Shown here one piece after another: positions 44,918 through 46,275 of a stretch of DNA of 46,275 nt (position 1 is the stretch's first letter; the number at the start of each line of letters is the position of its first letter). Location: positions 1 through 46,275 of the forward strand of contig JAHEBB010000002.1 in assembly GCA_024642575.1 (NCBI GenBank). Reading direction: 5' to 3'. Under the pieces are notes generated by a model. That model was not told the DNA's origin and did not search any database. It was given only the letters and a program-made list of their open reading frames with translations. The position numbers and the translations under genes were made by a program. The stretch is from Trueperaceae bacterium. Lineage in GTDB: Bacteria; Deinococcota; Deinococci; Deinococcales; Trueperaceae.

Positions 44918-45535
44918 TTAGCTTGTTTTTAGCCAGGCTTTGATGCGCTCTAAGGTAGTCACGGTGTCATTTCTTGCCTGTTCAATCAGGTCTTCGCTGG
45001 TTAGAAGCGCATTATTGACCCTTTGCTGACAATCAAAACCATTCGCTGCTGCAAACGTGCCCTCATGGTAAAGAGCAATCGCTTTATCTATTGGCACTTC
45101 GTAAAGCACCGTGACTTCCTGACAGTTTAGATGATAGTGGTCAAGTGGTCTATCGCTTTTCATGACATAGGTTTCTTGAAACTCTCGGTCAATCGCCCCG
45201 GGGTAACTACGCTCAACCTGAAAGGTATCCAGGTAATGAATGTCTTTAGAGCAAACATAAAGACCAATTTCCTCTTCAGCTTCACGCACGACCTGACGCA
45301 GGGTTTCACCCGCGCTAAAATGCCCGCCAACAGTAACATCTATTTTTTTAGGCTCGAGATCTTTTAGCTTGCTGCGCCGCTGAAAAAGCACATACTGTTC
45401 ATCTTTAATTAGCCAGAGGTGAAAGCTGCGGTGCCAGTCCCCATCGCGGTGAACCTCATGCCGAGCTTTTGTTTGCCCTGTCCAATTACCTAGGTCATCA
45501 AGTACATCAAATTGTTCTGTCAGCACATCTTGCAC
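44918..45535 (-). CDS. Nudix hydrolase, IPP isomerase-like subgroup
   Basis: 205 residues. Full Nudix box GGHFSAGETLRQVVREAEEEIGL. N-terminal FDVLDDLGNWTGQTKARHEVHRDGDWHRSFHLWLI (split) resembles isopentenyl-diphosphate isomerase and YfcD-type Nudix proteins, but no IPP-isomerase cysteine was seen. GTG start, 6 nt after a TAAACT box, so probably leaderless. Confidence 0.85.
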   Translation of the reverse strand: MQDVLTEQFDVLDDLGNWTGQTKARHEVHRDGDWHRSFHLWLIKDEQYVLFQRRSKLKDLEPKKIDVTVGGHFSAGETLRQVVREAEEEIGLYVCSKDIHYLDTFQVERSYPGAIDREFQETYVMKSDRPLDHYHLNCQEVTVLYEVPIDKAIALYHEGTFAAANGFDCQQRVNNALLTSEDLIEQARNDTVTTLERIKAWLKTS

Positions 45536-45541
45536 GCTTTA

Positions 45542-45547
45542 AGTTTA
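45542..45547 (-). promoter_or_regulatory. -10 box of the Nudix gene, leaderless start
   Basis: TAAACT on the minus strand, 6 nt before the GTG start codon. Confidence 0.45.
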
Positions 45548-45635
45548 CGACATCTGCCCTTAAAGAATAATGAACTTTCTAAAAGTCGTGGCTTAAGATC
45601 AGAAGAGCGCAAGCTAGTATCCGATTCTTTTCTTT

Positions 45636-46202
45636 TTACTTCTCCTCTTGATAGCGCCCTTTCTCATAGCGCTTATCGCCTTGCTGCATTTTTTGGTTGT
45701 AGGCGCTCGAGCCGCCCTTGGGTACCGACAAGGTTTCCCATTCCTGTGATTTTAAGTGCTTTGCCAGAAAAACAATTTGCCCCACATGATAAGCATAGTG
45801 CGAGACCTGCCGCTCTATAGCCTCTATTACCGAATGCGCTTCACCGCGAATATAAACTGGCTTTGCCAAGTCGGCAGCAGTGAGGGAGGTCAAGGTAGTA
45901 AGTAAGATGCTCCAGCCTTCTTCCCAGCTTGTCATCATCGCTTCAGGAGACGCAAACTCAGCTTCAAACTCACTGTCTCGGTTGCGATCAGGTTTTTCGC
46001 CATCGGTAGTTAAAAAGTCACGCCAGCGCGAGCGCATATTGCCTGCCAGGTGTTTAACAATGAGAGATATTGAATTAGCTTCGTCATCAATCAGCAGATG
46101 CAATTTGTCTGGGCTGAGCTGCGCCATTGCTCTTTCAGCCAAACGCTTTTGCGAGCGAAACACCTCAATCACAGTTTTTAGATAATGTTCGGCGAACTCC
46201 AT
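45636..46202 (-). CDS. DinB-fold protein (DUF1572)
   Basis: 188 residues, four-helix-bundle type. His residues of the metal site are at IVKHLAGN and in VSHYAYHVGQIV. This is the DUF1572 branch of the DinB/YfiT superfamily, where proteins bind a divalent metal; function is unknown in most members (some act in thiol transfer). AAGGAGA lies 5 nt before the ATG. Confidence 0.85.
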   Translation of the reverse strand: MEFAEHYLKTVIEVFRSQKRLAERAMAQLSPDKLHLLIDDEANSISLIVKHLAGNMRSRWRDFLTTDGEKPDRNRDSEFEAEFASPEAMMTSWEEGWSILLTTLTSLTAADLAKPVYIRGEAHSVIEAIERQVSHYAYHVGQIVFLAKHLKSQEWETLSVPKGGSSAYNQKMQQGDKRYEKGRYQEEK

Positions 46203-46275
46203 ATTAGTCTCCTTTACTTAACAAGCTTTTTTTCTTTAGGCTTAAGCCTTCTATTAAAAAATGCATGGCTTTTGC

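Overview
The window reads as ordinary chromosome of a free-living bacterium, most likely a Deinococcota lineage (Deinococcus/Truepera-like) with an unusually low G+C for that phylum (about mid-40s percent by eye). The grounds are inferential: a short FtsI, a secreted rather than lipid-anchored BMP-family binding protein, and several genes whose -10 box lies only 6-8 nt before an ATG or GTG start, the leaderless arrangement known from Deinococcus. No phage, insertion sequence, tRNA, 16S/23S/5S rRNA or CRISPR array was seen.

Layout. 1-5.6 kb: 3' part of a P2A (Ca-type) P-type ATPase, convergent ligA, and a divergent BMP-family solute-binding protein ending in a strong terminator. 5.9-6.25 kb: rnpB (RNase P RNA, type A). 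6.45-20.6 kb: a compact dcw cluster, mraZ-rsmH-ftsL-ftsI-murF-mraY-murD-ftsW-murG-murC-murB-ftsQ-ftsA-ftsZ, mostly with 4-, 8- or 16-nt gene overlaps, preceded by a long helically phased array of GTGGG boxes (probable MraZ operator) and closed by a hairpin terminator. 20.6-22.2 kb: Nudix hydrolase plus aminotransferase. 22.2-26.9 kb (minus): two BMP-type ABC permeases, one of them double length, followed by malQ. 27-29.9 kb (minus): a small Ser/Thr kinase, then a MoxR/DUF58 pair. 30-32.3 kb: GNAT, a small membrane protein and an M20 amidohydrolase. 32.4-36.6 kb: a four-gene two-component cluster (GAF-PAS-PAS kinase, stand-alone receiver, receiver-kinase hybrid, and a further receiver without a DNA-binding domain). 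36.7-40.8 kb: a REP-like hairpin, uvrC (minus) and a GGDEF/EAL protein. 40.8-46.2 kb: a lipoprotein, an AroE-like dehydrogenase, a DUF433/DUF5615 toxin-antitoxin pair, an Asp/Glu racemase-family protein, GNAT, Nudix and a DinB-fold protein.

The strongest unexplained signal is genome-scale rather than one gene: the palindrome CTCGAG, usually as the octamer GCTCGAGC, occurs about 95 times (hand count) across nearly every gene, in all reading frames, on genes of both strands and even inside rnpB, where fewer than 10 hexamers and fewer than 1 octamer would be expected. This resembles the HIP1 palindrome of cyanobacteria. Other notable signals are the roughly nine-box mraZ operator array, a 40-nt perfect AT-rich palindrome in rnpB, widespread leaderless starts, the oversized permease, and a His-rich tandem repeat inserted in the ATP lid of a histidine kinase.
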